Of a stretch of 64,000 nucleotides of DNA, positions 61,201 through 64,000 are shown one piece after another. Every line of letters begins with the position of its first letter. The first letter of the stretch is position 1. The translations under genes were made by a program, and so were the position numbers. The notes under the pieces are model-generated. The model was not told the DNA's origin, made no database searches, and saw only the letters and a program-made list of their open reading frames with translations. Source of the DNA: Epiperipatus broadwayi (lineage: Eukaryota > Onychophora > Udeonychophora > Euonychophora > Peripatidae); contig JAQFVV010000182.1 in NCBI GenBank assembly GCA_028023455.1, forward strand, positions 1,178,001-1,242,000. The letters run 5' to 3'.

Positions 61201-61561
61201 TTCTTTCAAATCATTCATGAACTAACCTTAAATACTATAATTGCTAGCTTAGTAATTATAACCCAATTATTTAATTAAATCTGTAACTTTTAAATCCCAC
61301 TTATAATTAAAGAAAAGCAAAATAAAAGTATAGAATAAAATATTAGAATTGATCAAGCATAGGTTAGTTTTAAAGAAAGTTAAAATGTTTAATATTTGAA
61401 ATATAAAACAATTAAATAATTTACACATACATTGCCTATATGTATGCATTATAACTTTGCTTTTTAAAGAAAAATTAAATATTAAATAGTTTAAATGTGT
61501 GTATTACCTTTCTATCAACACACAAACAAGTAAAGCATGTAATTGTGGACCCATTCTTTCT
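58299..61561 (-). mobile_element. Long LTR, 5' LTR of minus-strand element (right end in assembly gap)
   Basis: Plus strand begins TGTAACC. From about 58575 onwards it matches the other LTR with only scattered single-base differences (for example C/T at 51516/58603, and A/G in TTGAGA[A/G]AG). At its left end about 260 bp differ in content from the other LTR (roughly 100 bp there). Internal repeats of AACTCAGGTATATGGTAAAA lie at 58261, 58432 and 58644. By the offset of 7088, the LTR would end near 61718, inside the N gap. Confidence 0.7.
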
Positions 61562-62061
61562 NNNNNNNNNNNNNNNNNNNNNNNNNNNNNNNNNNNNNNN
61601 NNNNNNNNNNNNNNNNNNNNNNNNNNNNNNNNNNNNNNNNNNNNNNNNNNNNNNNNNNNNNNNNNNNNNNNNNNNNNNNNNNNNNNNNNNNNNNNNNNNN
61701 NNNNNNNNNNNNNNNNNNNNNNNNNNNNNNNNNNNNNNNNNNNNNNNNNNNNNNNNNNNNNNNNNNNNNNNNNNNNNNNNNNNNNNNNNNNNNNNNNNNN
61801 NNNNNNNNNNNNNNNNNNNNNNNNNNNNNNNNNNNNNNNNNNNNNNNNNNNNNNNNNNNNNNNNNNNNNNNNNNNNNNNNNNNNNNNNNNNNNNNNNNNN
61901 NNNNNNNNNNNNNNNNNNNNNNNNNNNNNNNNNNNNNNNNNNNNNNNNNNNNNNNNNNNNNNNNNNNNNNNNNNNNNNNNNNNNNNNNNNNNNNNNNNNN
62001 NNNNNNNNNNNNNNNNNNNNNNNNNNNNNNNNNNNNNNNNNNNNNNNNNNNNNNNNNNNNN
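61562..62061. other. Assembly gap, 500 N
   Basis: Exactly 500 unspecified bases, the usual placeholder. It hides the 5' end of the long-LTR element and its target-site duplication. Confidence 1.
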
Positions 62062-63404
62062 GCATGTGTAACTGCTTATCCAAACACATCAAAGAATAGG
62101 TTATATATGATTAGTTTAAAATGGTAAATTAAAAAGTAGGGCATTACATTTGAATGGAAGTGAAATAACATATACAAGTTACACCTGAAATTTATTTTAT
62201 GATATGATAAGTAAGAAAAGTCTTAAATAAGCATTTATAGAATATGTATTTTTTTTTCTAATATTGATTTAAGTCAGCTTATTTTGAGATATCAAGAAAA
62301 ATGACAAACCTATATGTTAGATTTATTTGCTTATACTTATATAAATTTTTTATATTAATTTTTGTATTGAATTAATATGGTAATAAGCCATTTATTTAAT
62401 TGTTGATTTGACTTTAAAGAAGGAGAGAAAGAGTAGTAGTGTTAATAAAATATAATTATATATCTTAATTGGTTTCCGAGTTATTATTAAGAATATTGTG
62501 TTTTTTTTTTTTTTTTTGTCTTAATTCAGTCATTTTAATTCATCATCATTGCTCGCAGTTATTAAGTATTACCATTCGTATATATTGAGCAATCACTTGC
62601 AAATATTAAGCGTCCACAAAATAATAGGTAAACTAGAATGTTGATATTTAAGTATTTAAGGATTATGCTTGAGAATAACCAAATTTTGATAATTATAGTT
62701 CAACAATAGAAAGCTAAAATTGTGTTGTGTCCATGAATTTAGATCATCCTCATCAAAGATGGATATCATGTTATTAGTTAAAAATGTTTCAAATAATACT
62801 ATATAAAAGTTATGATCGCCATCAATCATCATTAATAAATTATAATCATTAAATTTAATGTTTAGCGTAATGAATATATTTTAGTAAATAGGGGTTTATA
62901 GAAAATTGAATATTATGCAAAGAGATTCATGATGATCAATCATCACCACTAGTATTATTAAATCCCAGTATGAAATAGGATAATTTTAATAGATGCCTAT
63001 AAGTTTATAAAGATGAATTTATTGTTGTGAGTTTATTAATAAGCCATGGCTGGTATCATCATCACTATTATAATCATTATTATGATATCACTATTATTAT
63101 CATTATTATTATGATATTATTATCATCATCATCATTATTACCTTTATTGTGATAAATAATCTAGTTAAATGGCCATCAATATCAATAATGGTCTTCACAT
63201 GCTTGTTTGGAAGCCATTAATAGGATTATACATGTCTGTTCATCAATATACGTAAATGAGCTAGCAATGTCTATAAGAATCTTTGATCTATAGTATAAAC
63301 TTTGGTAATATTGGGATCTTGTAATTTTATCAATATAGATAAAATGTAAGAATGTCATTTTTTTTCATTAGTCATCCAAGTCATGTGTAATAAAAATTGT
63401 ACTG
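62062..63404. other. AT-rich DNA with (TCA/TTA)n patches
   Basis: No gene recognised. ATCATC/ATTATT trinucleotide patches lie at 63055-63145. Confidence 0.55.
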
Positions 63405-63476
63405 AATGAGTTTGAACTCAAGTACACTATAAACAGATACTTATCTAGATTGAAAACAATCTAGTGGCGCTCATGG
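63405..63476 (-). repeat. SINE-B copy, minus strand
   Basis: Minus strand GAGCGCCACTAGATTG through TTGAGTTCAAACTC matches the SINE-B sequence inside the long LTRs, with several differences. Confidence 0.5.
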
Positions 63477-64000
63477 GAAAACACATGTACTTAGCTAAAC
63501 TGAATAAAGAGTGATATCATCCCTTTCCAACTTCATAATATTAGTTTTATAGAATATATATATTTTTTTATAAGTTGTCATGAATAGCACCAGTGTGTGC
63601 ATATGACCATGAATGGTCTTATATATTTGGAAAGAAAAATAGGAAGGATTCTTTGTTAGAAGAACCTAGTATTGGAGATAAGCATAAGGCACTCCAGGAA
63701 TTTCACAGTGGGTACTTTTATTCAGTTGCTATATTTAATATTATTTTTATTTGATGACAATGGCCAGTATGTTTTATTGTTCAAATGACTGCCCCAATAT
63801 ATAAATAAATACCAAGAATCTTTAATGCTGATATTTTCAAGTGGCACAGTGATTCTATAATTTCTTTATCTATGCTATGATGAATTAATATAGTTACAAA
63901 TGGTACAGATTGGATAGGCATATATCTAATAATTAATAATTTCCCCTATCTAAATATTTATTATGGTTACAAATGTGGCATATTAAAATAGTTACAAATT
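63477..64000. other. AT-rich DNA
   Basis: No feature recognised to the end of the window. Confidence 0.5.

Noticed and set aside
61475-62127. Open frames across the N gap
   Set aside because: Artefacts of unspecified bases.

Overview
This window is AT-rich nuclear DNA, almost certainly from an invertebrate animal. It is dominated by transposable elements and simple repeats. No intact host protein-coding gene can be supported. The classes seen are Ty3/gypsy LTR retrotransposons, Penelope-like elements with a GIY-YIG domain, RTE-type and L1/Tx1-type LINEs, a BED-finger hAT transposon, a piggyBac-like remnant, tRNA-derived SINEs and palindromic MITEs. There are long (AT)n and (ATT)n tracts and a 500-N assembly gap at 61562-62061. 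This mix argues against a bacterium or virus; I cannot name the species.

Layout. 1-5363: a rearranged gypsy cluster. A minus-strand RT/RNase H/integrase runs off the left edge and joins abruptly, near 1616, a plus-strand integrase tail, polypurine tract and LTR. A second LTR of the same family follows in inverted orientation. 5640-8000: tRNA-like SINE pieces and an RTE-type reverse transcriptase fragment. 8338-8628: a palindromic MITE. 9005-12555: two Penelope-like copies head to head. 12601-13941: a third, diverged LTR of the first gypsy family. 14260-18070: SINE copies. 19586-23588: a dead hAT transposon interrupted by an L1/Tx1-like LINE 3' end. 23600-38300: long gene-poor AT-rich DNA with a GC-rich tRNA-like sequence (26145-26227), a diverged tandem duplication (30935-31940) and a hairpin element (33555-33881). 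38331-40349: a piggyBac-like remnant. 45540-50720: two L1/Tx1-like LINE remnants on the minus strand, each carrying a small insertion with an exact 14-bp target-site duplication. 51375 to the N gap: a minus-strand LTR retrotransposon with 3.26-kb LTRs. Its internal region encodes a gag-position protein, a 48-bp (16-residue) tandem repeat array and an integrase tail, with no protease, reverse transcriptase or integrase core. 62062-64000: AT-rich DNA with one SINE.

The two observations I rate highest are (1) that long-LTR, gag-repeat, polymerase-less retrotransposon and (2) a shared motif, CTGANGAAG-stem-(C)GAAA or a decayed form of it. The motif occurs in both Penelope-like copies and in two small insertions that carry 14-bp target-site duplications. 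It resembles a hammerhead ribozyme core but has one extra A, so the ribozyme reading is a hypothesis.
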